From positions 173,682,240 through 173,746,239 of the forward strand of contig NC_073625.1 of the NCBI RefSeq assembly GCF_029407905.1: a stretch of DNA of 64,000 nucleotides, given 5' to 3'. The notes under the pieces are model-generated. The model saw only the letters and a program-made list of their open reading frames with translations, had not been told where the DNA came from and did not search any database. The first letter of the stretch is position 1. Every line of letters begins with the position of its first letter. This DNA comes from Bubalus kerabau (Eukaryota; Chordata; Mammalia; Artiodactyla; Bovidae). Below, one piece after another: positions 55,285 through 64,000 of the stretch. Position numbers and translations under genes: made by a program.

Positions 55285-56348
55285 TTTTAATTTTATTTTT
55301 AAACTTTACATAATTGTATTAGTTTTGCCAAATATCAAAATGAATCCGCCACAGGTATACATGTGTTCCCCACCCTGAACCCTCCTCCCTCCTCCCTCCC
55401 CATACCATCCCTCTGGGTTGTCCCAGTGCACCAGCCCCAAGCATCCAGTATCGTGCATCGAACCTGGACTGGCAACTCATTTCATACATGATATTTTACA
55501 TGTTTCAATGCCATTCTCCCAAATCATCCCACCCTCTCCCTCTCCCACAGAGTCCATAAGACTGTTCTATATATCAGTGTCTCTTTTGCTGTCTCGTACA
55601 CAGGGTTATTGTTACCATCTTTCTAAATTCCATATATATGTACTAGTATACTATATTGGTGTTTTTCTTTCTGGCTTACTTCACTCTGTATAATAGGCTC
55701 CAGTTTCATCCACCTCATTAGAACTGATTCAAATGTATTCTTTTTAATGGCTGAGTAATACTCCATTGTGTATATGTACTATAGCTTTCTTATCCATTCA
55801 TCTGCTGATGGACATCTAGGTTGCTTCCATGTCCTGGCTATTATAAACAGTGCTGCAATGAACATTGGGGTACACGTGTCTCTTTCCCTACTGGTTTCCT
55901 CAGTGTGTATGCCCAGCAGTGGGATTGCTGGATCATAAGGCGGTTCTATTTCCAGTTTTTTAAGGAATATCCACACTGTTCTCCATAGTGGCTGTACTAG
56001 TTTGCATTCCCACCAACAGTGTAAGAGGGTTCCCTTTTCTCCACACCCTCTCCAGCATTTATTACTTGTAGACTTTTGGATCGCAGCCATTCTGACTAGT
56101 GTGAAATGGTACCTCATAGTGGTTTTGATTTGCATTTCTCTGATAATGAGTGATGTTGAGCATCTTTTCATGTGTTTGTTAGCCATCTGTATGTCTTCTT
56201 TGGAGAAATGTCTATTTAGTTCTTTGGCCCATTTTTTGATTGGGTCATTTATTTTTCTGGAGTTGAGCTGTATATTTTTCTGTATATTATATCTAGGAGT
56301 TGCTTGTATATTTTTGAGATTAGTTGTTTGTCAGTTGCTTCATTTGCT
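55285..56348 (-). mobile_element. Young 5'-truncated L1 insertion
   Basis: About 1.06 kb of reverse ruminant L1: poly(T) tail, 3' UTR (TGCCAAATATCAAAATGAATCC, CACCAGCCCCAAGCATCC), and the ORF2 C-terminal coding part. An 18-base duplication, ATCACCACAGA plus seven Ts, lies at 55267-55284 and 56349-56366 without mismatch. Perfect duplications and low divergence suggest a recent insertion. Confidence 0.95.
55779..56186 (-). pseudogene. L1 ORF2 C-terminal fragment, open
   Basis: A 135-codon uninterrupted run containing KHMKRCSTSLIIREMQIKTT and the Cys-rich motif CWRGCGEKGTLLHCWWECK that ends L1 ORF2 proteins. The reverse transcriptase and endonuclease are missing through 5' truncation, so no function is expected. 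Confidence 0.9.
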
Positions 56349-56366
56349 ATCACCACAGATTTTTTT

Positions 56367-56767
56367 GTGAGAGGTTGTACTGTGCTCTTGGGCCTCTTTT
56401 GCCTCTTCTAGCAGGCTCTGGAATTCAGCTGCCTGGGATTAACTCTGTCTCTCCACAGTTACGACCTTGAGTAAGTGATCTAACTCCTCTGTGCCTTGGT
56501 TTTCTCAATGGGAATGATCCCTTACAGTAGCTTGTCTCTAAAGACACCTGCCATCAATTCCTTCTCTCCCTGTATGTGACTGCCACCCCGCTATCAAGAC
56601 GTGGAGTCCAGTCCTCCACCCTCTTGGATCTGAGCTGGGCTGTGACTCCTTTGATGCCCAGTGAGGTCAAGCCCTTAGCTGACTCCACCCTACCACCATC
56701 TGATTACAACTGCATGGGAGGCCTGTTCAGCTGACCCCAGTCAAACTACAGAACATATTAAATATTA
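56367..56767. other. Intergenic DNA
   Basis: Contains a weak MIR-like patch (CTGCCTGGGATTAACTCTG, GACCTTGAGTAAGTGATCTAA, 56,430-56,520, plus strand). Nothing else recognised. Confidence 0.4.
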
Positions 56768-56782
56768 ATAAGTGGTTGTTTT

Positions 56783-57520
56783 TTAAATTGAAGTATAGTT
56801 GATTTACAATATTGTGTTAGTTTCAGGTATACAGCAAAGTGATTCAGTTATATTTCCTTGGATTATTTTCCACTATAGGTTATTGCAAGATACTGAATAT
56901 TATTCCCTGTGTTATATAATAAATCCTTGTTGCTTATCTATTTTATATATAGTGTGTGCGTGCATGCTAAGTCACTTCAGTCATGTCTGACTCTGTGACC
57001 GTATGGACCGTAGCCCTCCAGGCTCCTCTCTCCATGCAATTCTCCAGGCAAGAATACTGGAGTGGGTTGCCATGCCCTCCTTGAGGAGATCTTCCTGACG
57101 TAGAGATCAAACCTGTGTCTCATGTCTCCTGCATCGGCAGGCAGGTTCTTTACCACTAGCGCCACCTTGGAAACCCCTTACGTATAGTCGTTTGGATCTA
57201 TTAATCCCGTACTCCTAATTTATCCCTTCCTTTCTCCTTTGGTAACCACAGGTTTGTTCTCTATGCAAATCTGTTTCTATTTTGTATATAGTTTTATTTA
57301 TTTTTTTTAGAGTCCACATGTAAGTGATATCATATAATATTTATCTTTTTCTGTCTGACCTACTTTACTTAGTATGATAATCTCTAGGTCCATGCATGGT
57401 GCTGCAAATGGCCATATTTCATTCTTTTTTATGGCTGAGTAATATGCCATTGTATATATACCACGTGGTCTTTATTTGTTCCTCTGCTGATGGGCATTTG
57501 GGTTGTTTCCATTGGCTATG
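56783..57520 (-). mobile_element. 5'-truncated L1 with nested Bov-tA
   Basis: Reverse L1 3' end (TTGAAGTATAGTTGATTTACAA to GGCATTTGGGTTGTTTCC). Duplication ATAA(G/A)TGGTTGTTTT at 56768-56782 and 57521-57535. A Bov-tA splits it. Confidence 0.92.
56953..57176 (-). mobile_element. Bov-tA SINE inside L1
   Basis: TAAGTCACTTCAGTCATGTCTG body, TTGAGGAGATCTTCCTGACG linker and head to CGCCACCTTGGAAACCCC. Confidence 0.9.
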
Positions 57521-57535
57521 ATAAATGGTTGTTTT

Positions 57536-58160
57536 AAGCCACTAAGTTTGGTGGCACTGTGCAGCAAAAGTGACTAAACATTAATGGAGATAATAACAAT
57601 TATGTCTCCCTCACAGGATGGATATTAGAATTAGATGAGTTAATATTTGTTAGAGGCTCAGAATAGTGCCTGGCAACACTAATGGCCATATAAGAACATA
57701 CTGAATGAAAAAGTGAATGACATAGGACCCTGAAGAAATGTATTATAGTCTCATGCTAATAAACACCCTTTTTGAGGAAAGCACAATAGTTACCATTCCA
57801 GTCCTTGGTCTTCCAAAAAATACCTTAGTCAGTGTAAAGTCTGTTGATGGTGTAAACAGTATCTTAAAAGCCCAAAGGCTCAGTGTTTGTCCCGTCATCC
57901 TGAGCCTGAACAAGTCGCTGGCTTTCCCTACGCCTCCACGGCCACAGCTTTTAAATGAAGACAGTGGTCACAGCTACCGCAATAGGACTGATAAGAGGGC
58001 AGATATGAAAATGGCTGTGAAAGAGTTTTGAAGAACATAGATTTTTTGCTGTTGTGCAACACATATTTATTAAACATTGCTATTTGCTATAAACCCTGTT
58101 CTTTTTAAAAATTAACTTATTTTATCATCTTCAGCTAGTGGTTCCCTCGGCTTCCTTAAT
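57536..58160. other. Intergenic DNA
   Basis: A possible MIR/L2-like patch at 57,610-57,700 (GGCTCAGAATAGTGCCTGGCA). A 97-codon plus-strand frame at 57,738 has no recognised domain. Confidence 0.4.
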
Positions 58161-58162
58161 TT

Positions 58163-58374
58163 AGGGCTTCCCTGGTGGCTCAGATGGTAAACAATCTGCC
58201 TGCAATGCAGGAGACCCGGGTTCGATCCCTGGGTCGGGAAAATCCCCTGGAGGAGGAAATGGCAACCCACTCCAGTATTCTTGCCTGGAGAATTCCATGG
58301 ACAGAGGAGCCTGACGGGCTACAGCCCATGGGGTCACAAAGAGTCTGACATGACTGACGGACTAACACTGTCAA
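58163..58374 (+). mobile_element. Bov-tA SINE, near consensus
   Basis: Complete head (GGGCTTCCCTGGTGGCTCAG, GACCCGGGTTCGATCCC box B) and Bov-A body. The A/B-box-like tRNA promoter text is well kept. It is a SINE, not a tRNA gene. Confidence 0.95.
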
Positions 58375-58379
58375 CTTCT

Positions 58380-58455
58380 ATTTTAAACTGAAGTACAACA
58401 TTGTACTAATTTCAGGTGTACAACATAACGATTCAATATTTATACTATTAGGAAG
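58380..58455 (-). repeat. L1 3'-end remnant
   Basis: ACTGAAGTACAACATTGTACTAA and CAGGTGTACAACATAACGATTC match the reverse L1 3' UTR start. Confidence 0.6.
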
Positions 58456-58531
58456 GGGGAATTTTTCCCCCCTGCCTCTCTTGAGTTCTGGTGGCAGGAC
58501 TGATAATAAAATTGACCTAAGAAAGATTAAT

Positions 58532-58807
58532 TGGAGAAGGCGATGGCACCCCACTCCAGTACTCTTGCCTGGAAAATCCCATGGACGGAGGAGCCTGGTA
58601 GGCTGCAGTCCATGGAATCGCGAAGAGTTGGACACGACTGAGCGACTTCACTTTCCCTTTTCACTTTCGTACATTGGAGAAGGAAATGGCAACCCACTCC
58701 AGTGTTCTTGCCTGGAGAATCCCAGGGACGGGGGAGCCTGGTGGGCTGCTGTCTATGGGGTCACACAGAGTCGGACACGACTGAAGCGACTTAGCAGCAG
58801 CAGCAGC
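58532..58807 (+). mobile_element. Bov-A2 dimeric SINE
   Basis: Complete dimer with (AGC)n tail. Perfect 13-base duplication AAGAAAGATTAAT at 58519-58531 and 58808-58820. Confidence 0.95.
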
Positions 58808-58820
58808 AAGAAAGATTAAT

Positions 58821-59343
58821 AGGAGAAAAAGGAACAAATTTCAATTCATGTGTGTGGAGGCCTCATAGAAATAGGACCGAAGAAGTGGCCAAAATGGACA
58901 GCTTTTATACTTTTTCCATATAGGACAAAGAAACTGGGGCTTTGCGTTCTCAGTTAGTGAAGAATCTAAATGGAGTTTGAGCTTGGAGAAGGGAATTTAA
59001 GAAGTGACAAGGTTCGCTTACACACAGGCTTCAAGGATGGAGTTCCCTGTCTCCGGCAATAAGGTTGTCCTTTTACCTCCAGACACAGGGGGTGCCCTTC
59101 TCACTTGAGAGCTTTATTTCCTGCTTCCAGGGAGACAGAGGACCTGCTTTCAGCATGTCCCACTTGCTTTGGCTGTTTCTTAAGTAACTTTAATTCAAAA
59201 TAATCAACATGCCATTGTGGCTTATTTTGGGATGGCCGGTCCTGCGCCCAGCAGTGCATACGGCAAAATGATCATCACAATAAATCTAGTTACCATTCAT
59301 CACCATACATAGTTAATTTTTTTTTCTCATGATGAGAACGTTT
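58821..59343. other. Intergenic DNA, nothing recognised
   Basis: Unique-looking sequence without a coding exon or named repeat. Confidence 0.35.
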
Positions 59344-59356
59344 AAGATCTATTCTT

Positions 59357-59544
59357 GGGACCTCTTTGTGGTAGTCCAGTGGTTAAGACTTTACCTTTCA
59401 TTGCAGAGAGGTGAAGTTTCAATCCCTGTTGAGGAGCTAAGAGCTCACATGCCTCACAGTCATAAAACCAAAACATAAAACAGAAACAGTGTTGTAACAC
59501 ACTCAATAAAGACTTAAAATAACATCAAAAAATTCTTTAAAAAA
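59357..59544 (+). mobile_element. CHR-type SINE, diverged
   Basis: GGGACCTCTTTGTGGTAGTCC, TTTCAATCCCTGTTGAGGAGC and an A-rich tail. Short duplication AAGATCTA near 59,344 and 59,546. Confidence 0.75.
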
Positions 59545-59778
59545 AAGATCTACGCTCTTAGACCATATCCGAAGCACTGGAGACACAGCGGTGAAAAAGA
59601 CAGAGAAAACACCTAGAAAAATATTAGAACCTGGAAACTTACAAGTCTAAGCATTTGCTAAGTAGAACATAGATTCTTTAACCTTTCCTGAGACACCTCG
59701 TGTCTGACCCTCCATTTGTGTTTATCAGACACTGAGGTCTATATTTCTTTAAATTAAACCCCAGCTCCACAGTTGTTA

Positions 59779-59970
59779 GGCTTTCCTGGTGGCTTAGTGT
59801 TAAAGAATCCACCTGCCAATGCAGGAGTTGCTGGTTTGATCGCTGGGTTGGGAAGATGCCCTGGAGAAGGAAATGTCATTCTTGCCATTCCGGTATTCTT
59901 GCCTGGGACATCCCATGGCACGCTATCATCCATAGGATCCCCAAAGAGTCAAACACGACTTATCAATTAA
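59779..59970 (+). mobile_element. Bov-tA SINE, diverged
   Basis: GGCTTTCCTGGTGGCTTAGTG head, GGGTTGGGAAGATGCCCTGG linker, body to GAGTCAAACACGACTTATC with an internal insertion of TTCTTGCCAT text. Confidence 0.85.
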
Positions 59971-60341
59971 ATAACACCCACCGGCATGCTTCTTGGCTAT
60001 AACCAGTCTCTCGCCAGTCTCTTCAACTCCCTTGCCTCCTCATCCTGTTCAACTCAGGTGGAATCTCAACCTTCAGATCTTAGTTGCCTTTGCCTGTTTT
60101 TCTTCTCCCCTTCAGAGCTAAGCATCTTGACAGAAGAGCCTCACTCACTGTCTGCACCCCCATTCCTGCATCCACCTCTCATTCCTGCCTGCACCACCAC
60201 ACTGGAGCCACTCATGTCAAGATTACCAGTTGAGACCCTAGAGCAGGCTCATATCTACCACCAGTGACATCGTATTGGTGGCTTAAAATCATCCACTGTG
60301 GGCGTATTTACACCACAGTAATTGACACATATTATAAATCC
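59971..60341. other. Intergenic DNA
   Basis: Pyrimidine-rich; possibly an old LINE-like remnant but too diverged to name. Confidence 0.35.
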
Positions 60342-60557
60342 AGGACTTCCCTGGTGGCTCAGACGGTAAAGCATCTGCCTACAGTGAGGGAGACCCGGGT
60401 TCAATCCCTGGGTTGGGAAGATCTCCTGGAGAAGGAAATGGCAACCCACTCCAGTATTCTTGCCCGGAAAATCCGATAGATGGAGAAGCCTGGTAGGCTA
60501 CAGTCCATGGGGTTGCAAAGAGTCGGATACGACTGAGTGACTTCAGTTTCACTTTCC
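60342..60557 (+). mobile_element. Bov-tA SINE
   Basis: AGGACTTCCCTGGTGGCTCAG head, box-B-like GGTTCAATCCC, body to GAGTCGGATACGACTGAGTG and a short TTTC-type tail. Confidence 0.93.
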
Positions 60558-60983
60558 TCATTAAAGAGCCAGGGTTACCATTTACCAGGACATCCCTGCC
60601 AGTCACCTTCCTGTTGCTGAGGGTGAAAGGGCACTTCCTAGACTTTCCTTACTTGGCTTTATATTCATTTGACACAACTGACCATGCTCTCCTTTCTTAG
60701 AGGTTCATCATCTCTGGCTTCGTAGCTGCCACTCCCTCAGTTTTCCTCTGACTTCTCTGACACCATCTTTGCCTCAGCCTCTTATAATAGGCTCTTACTT
60801 AACTCATCTTTCAAATATTGGTGTTTTCTGAGATTCTGTCTTTTCCTATAGAAGCTTTATAGAGGACATCTTATATTCCCATAGTTTCTACAATTATGAA
60901 TTCAAAAGGTTAGCCTTACCCCTTCTTAGCCCTCCTTCCCAGACCAGTCCAACAAGTCCTGCTGATTCTGTCACCTAAATGCA
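60558..60983. other. Intergenic DNA, probable old LINE-like remnant
   Basis: Pyrimidine-rich text (TGACACAACTGACCATGCTC, CCTCTGACTTCTCTGACACC) resembles an ancient L2-like repeat; not assigned firmly. Confidence 0.35.
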
Positions 60984-61190
60984 AGTGTTAGTTGCTCAGC
61001 TGTGTCCAATTCTTTGCGACCCTATGCACTGTATCCTGCCAGGCTCCTCAGGCCATGGGATTTCCCAGGCAAGAATACTGGAGTGGGTAGCCACTCCCTT
61101 CTCCTCGGGATCTTCCCAACCCAGGGATCGAACCTGGGTTTCTGCATTGCAGGCAGATTCTTTACCACCTGAGCCAACAGGGAAGTCCCT
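60984..61190 (-). mobile_element. Bov-tA SINE
   Basis: GTTGCTCAGCTGTGTCCAATTC body, CTTCCCAACCCAGGGATCG and head to GAGCCAACAGGGAAGTCCC. Confidence 0.92.
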
Positions 61191-61239
61191 CAATAGCTCT
61201 CAAATCCTCCCCTTTTCTATCTTTATTGTCTATATGTAA

Positions 61240-61855
61240 CCCATGCCATCATCTCCAGCTTGGACCACGGCAATAGCTTCCTAACTGCTCTATTCCTGCT
61301 TCCTACCCTCCTCCAGTTTGTGCTCTACATTTCAGTGACAGTGACTTTTTAACACTGATGACAATACCTCCTTTTGTCCCAATCTGCTGGAAACAGATCA
61401 GTGGTTTCCCGCTGATCTGAGTGTAAGATCAAAGTCCTTAGTATGACCTGGGAGGTCCACATGGCATGGCTTTGGTCCTCCAGTCTCATCTCAGATCCAT
61501 CTCTCTTGTCTTCTGGCCACCACTGGTTCCAGGGCACCCTGTTCGCTCTAGAAGCAGATTTTGTATTGTATTCCACCTGGAAACTCTCTTCCATTTCAAC
61601 TCTCATTCATCCCTTAGACTTCAGCTCAGAAATTACTTCCTCAAGGATGTCTTCTCTTGAACTCCCAGACTTGGTTAGGTCCCCCCATTGAATATCCCCA
61701 TAACATTATGTATCTATTCTTCATAGCACTTACCATAGTTGTAATTATTTAGCGTATTATGTTTTTCACTAGATCACAAATTCCAGGGACCAATGGTTTC
61801 ACCCACTCTTGGATTATTACTTGGCTCAAATATGTTTTGAATGAATGAAACATAA
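61240..61855 (+). repeat. L2 LINE 3' region
   Basis: GATCAAAGTCCTTAGTATGACC, GGCTTTGGTCCTCCAGTCTC, GACTTCAGCTCAGAAATTACTTCC, ATAGCACTTACCATAGTTGTAATT and terminal TTTTGAATGAATGAAAC follow L2 order over about 600 bases. Confidence 0.75.
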
Positions 61856-62164
61856 CTTGCAGATACATACCTGAAGACTGTCCTCTGTTACGAACTTCTG
61901 ATCTGTGTATCTAGTTGTCTATTGGCAACTCCATCCTTCCAATTGCTCAGGCCCAAAGCTCAGAGTCATTCTTGACTGTTCTGTTTTCCTCATCCACTTA
62001 AATGGATTTAAGTCCATTTGCAGGATTTAAATCACCTGCAAATCCTATCTTCAGTACATCCCTAAGCTCAGCTGGACCATACAAACCTCCCTAGGAAGTT
62101 GTCTTGCTGCTTCACAGGTAGTGAGAAACTCTTTAGGATCTAATTTCCTCAAAAATAAATTTCA

Positions 62165-62337
62165 GGGACTTTCCTTATGGTTCAGTGGTTAAGAACTCAC
62201 CTTGCAATGCAGGCAACTCAGGTTTGATCCCTGGTTGGGGAACTAGGATCCCACATACTGCAGAGCAACTAAGCCCGAGTACCACAACTAAGACCCAGTG
62301 CAGCCAAATAAATATTAAAAATAAATAAATTACAAAG
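62165..62337 (+). mobile_element. CHR SINE
   Basis: GGGACTTTCCTTATGGTTCAG, GGTTTGATCCCTGGTTGGGG, GAGCAACTAAGCCCGAGTACC, AATAAATA-rich tail. Confidence 0.9.
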
Positions 62338-62394
62338 GGGGAAAAAGCGATGGGGGAACCAAAGATTAAAAGATACTTAGCTATATCAACCAAT

Positions 62395-62785
62395 TGTAGT
62401 GTGGGACCTTATTTGGATGCTGATTCAAATTGTAAAAATGATTATGACAATTACAAGATAATCAGAAATTTTAATGAATGAATTTGATAATATTAAGGAA
62501 TATTATTTTTGAAGGTGTGATAATAGTATGGTTATATTAGAAATGTTTATTTTTTTAAAAAAAAGATATATTCTGAAATATTTAGACAAAATAGTATGAC
62601 GTCTGGGATATGCTTCAAAACAATACAGCACAGAGGGGAAGTAGGTGAGGGTAAGGTAGAACAAAATTGGCTATGAATGGTGGATTGTTGGAGTTGGATG
62701 ATGGGTAGATACACTGGAGTCCACCATACTATTCTACTTCTGCATGTTTGAAATTTTTTTAATTAAAGATTAAAAACAGTCTATC
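62395..62785 (+). repeat. Ancient L1M-type 3' end
   Basis: TGGATGCTGATTCAAATTG, GATAATATTAAGGAATATTA, GATAATAGTATGGTTATATTAG, ACGTCTGGGATATGCTTC, GGGTAGATACACTGG and the end ATGTTTGAAATTTTTTTAATTAAAGA. Confidence 0.7.
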
Positions 62786-62799
62786 CAGAATGTGACCTA

Positions 62800-63475
62800 G
62801 TCTGTTTTCATTGCTCCCATTCTTGTCCAGGCTACTGTCATCTCTCCTGTATGCTGCCTCAGCCTCTCATCTGATTTCCCCACCCCTACCCGTCCTGTGG
62901 TCTGTTCACTGAACTTCAGGGAGGGTGAGCCTTTAAACACATCAGATGGTTTCCTCTCTGCTTAAGCCCTGCAACAGCTTCTCATCTTGCTTCAACCTGT
63001 GATTCATCTCTCTGACTTCATCTCCTAGCACTCAGCCCCTCATGGGCTCCTCCAACCCCCACCATGGCCCTTCTGCTTTCAGATAGAAAAAAAGAAAACA
63101 AACCACTCTTTGGCCAGACCCATGAGGCCCTAGTGATGTGCCCTTAGCACACCTCTCTTGACTCACCACCACAAAGGTGATGAGTCACCACCCAGGCTTT
63201 TGGGGCAAAATACATTCACTCCTAGCTCTTTTTAATCAATTCTACTTGGACCTGCCCACACTAGGAAGCCCAAGCTCTGTAAGCCCCAGCTCAGTGCCAA
63301 CGCTCCCTGCTTTGGTTCTGAGTCCCTAGGAGCTCAGGGCTTATTTTGTAATCATCTATTGCCTCCTTCCCTGGACTCAAATTCCTTGAAGTCACAAGTT
63401 ACCCCTTTTATCTCTGTAGCCGTAACCTTGACAAAATCCCGGATACTGAAAATTAAACATATTTTGAATAAATGA
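62800..63475 (+). repeat. Diverged L2-like LINE remnant
   Basis: CCAGGCTACTGTCATCTCTC, TTCTCATCTTGC, CTCTCTGACTTCATCTCCTAG, then ACTCAAATTCCTTGAAGTCAC and a terminal TTTTGAATAAATGAAA. The central part (63,080-63,240) is not recognisable. Confidence 0.55.
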
Positions 63476-63556
63476 AATAAAATTCTTCATAAAATTCTTC
63501 TGTACAGCTTTTAAATATAACAAAGTGTCTTGTAACTGGAATAAAATACTCCTATG

Positions 63557-63748
63557 ATTCCCAGGTGGTGCTAGTGGTAAAGAATCTTGCCAATGCTGGA
63601 GATGTAGGTTTGATCCCTGGGTTGGGAAGATACCCTGGAGAAGGGAATGGCAATTCACACTAGTACTCTTGCCTGGAGAATTCCATGGACAGAGGAGCCT
63701 GGTAGGCTACAGTTCATGGGGCCACAGTTGGACATGACTGACTTATGA
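63557..63748 (+). mobile_element. Bov-tA SINE, diverged
   Basis: GATTCCCAGGTGGTGCTAGTGG head, GGGTTGGGAAGATACCCTGG linker, body to GGACATGACTGACTTATG. Confidence 0.9.
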
Positions 63749-64000
63749 CACAGAAAGTCATAACCTTAAAAATTATTGAAAAAGATGCTCTTGACTTCTC
63801 AGTAAAACATACTAAATAGAATTAGTTGGTATCTCAGATGTCAAGAAGGAAATAATAAAAACATAATCCCATTTCTGCTATAAACAGTTTTTCCAAATCT
63901 AAATTTGGAGTGTTTAGTTTTAAAAATTGCACACCAACTCAACTCGCCTCCTCACTTGCTTGAATATTTAGGGTCAAAGGCTGCAAACTGGGGAGGGAAG
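63749..64000. other. Intergenic DNA at the right edge
   Basis: AT-rich, nothing recognised. Confidence 0.35.

Noticed and set aside
58163..58240. tRNA-like sequence with box A and box B text, also seen in other Bov-tA and CHR heads
   Set aside because: These are tRNA-derived SINE heads fused to Bov-A or CHR bodies and cannot form a complete tRNA.
41000..64000. Search for ZBTB38, the gene upstream of RASA2 in human
   Set aside because: Its large single coding exon with zinc fingers would give a long open frame with C2H2 motifs; none is present. An untranslated part cannot be excluded or shown.
1..64000. CRISPR arrays, operons, phage or plasmid genes
   Set aside because: The repeats are dispersed SINE/LINE copies and simple repeats, and the window is vertebrate nuclear DNA.

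Overview
The window is nuclear DNA of a ruminant, most likely a bovid (cattle, buffalo, sheep or goat type). The diagnosis rests on the repeats: dozens of Bov-tA and Bov-A/Bov-A2 SINEs, several BovB (RTE) LINE fragments with the terminal (TGAAC)n tail, CHR-type tRNA-Glu SINEs and artiodactyl L1. None of the supplied reading frames is a complete protein gene. The exact species cannot be read from the sequence alone.

Left end (1-2,900): a CpG island of about 1 kb holds one real coding exon, on the minus strand. It has an ATG at 2631, 44 codons and a GTAAGC splice donor at 2498-2493. Its peptide, ending SREVRVLQSLRGKI and continuing into a split Cys codon, matches the N-terminus of RASA2 (Ras GTPase-activating protein 2) as I remember it. 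Everything left of 2498 is therefore the start of RASA2 intron 1. Everything right of about 2,750 is promoter and upstream intergenic DNA. In human the gene upstream of RASA2 is ZBTB38, but no ZBTB38 coding sequence is recognisable here.

Middle and right (2,900-64,000): non-coding DNA dominated by layered transposable elements. Landmarks are a full-length but broken processed copy of TPT1 (7,067-7,936); BovB fragments near 12.8, 14.2, 18.7, 34.0, 36.4, 40.2, 45.6 and 46.8 kb; a near full-length degenerate minus-strand L1 (about 22.4-30.7 kb) pierced by five younger SINE insertions; two probable solo LTRs (17.64 and 35.04 kb); and 5'-truncated L1 insertions with clear target-site duplications at 52.5, 55.3 and 56.8 kb. 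Ancient mammalian repeats (MIR, L2, L1M, MER5A) lie beneath these. The most repeat-poor stretches are 9.7-11.1, 41.1-44.1, 49.5-52.5 and 53.2-54.1 kb; these are the best places to look for regulatory DNA.

I found no operon, CRISPR array, defence system or new protein family. The interest lies in insertion history: nested elements, an inverted BovB 5' end, and opposed Bov-A2 copies that could form a hairpin.
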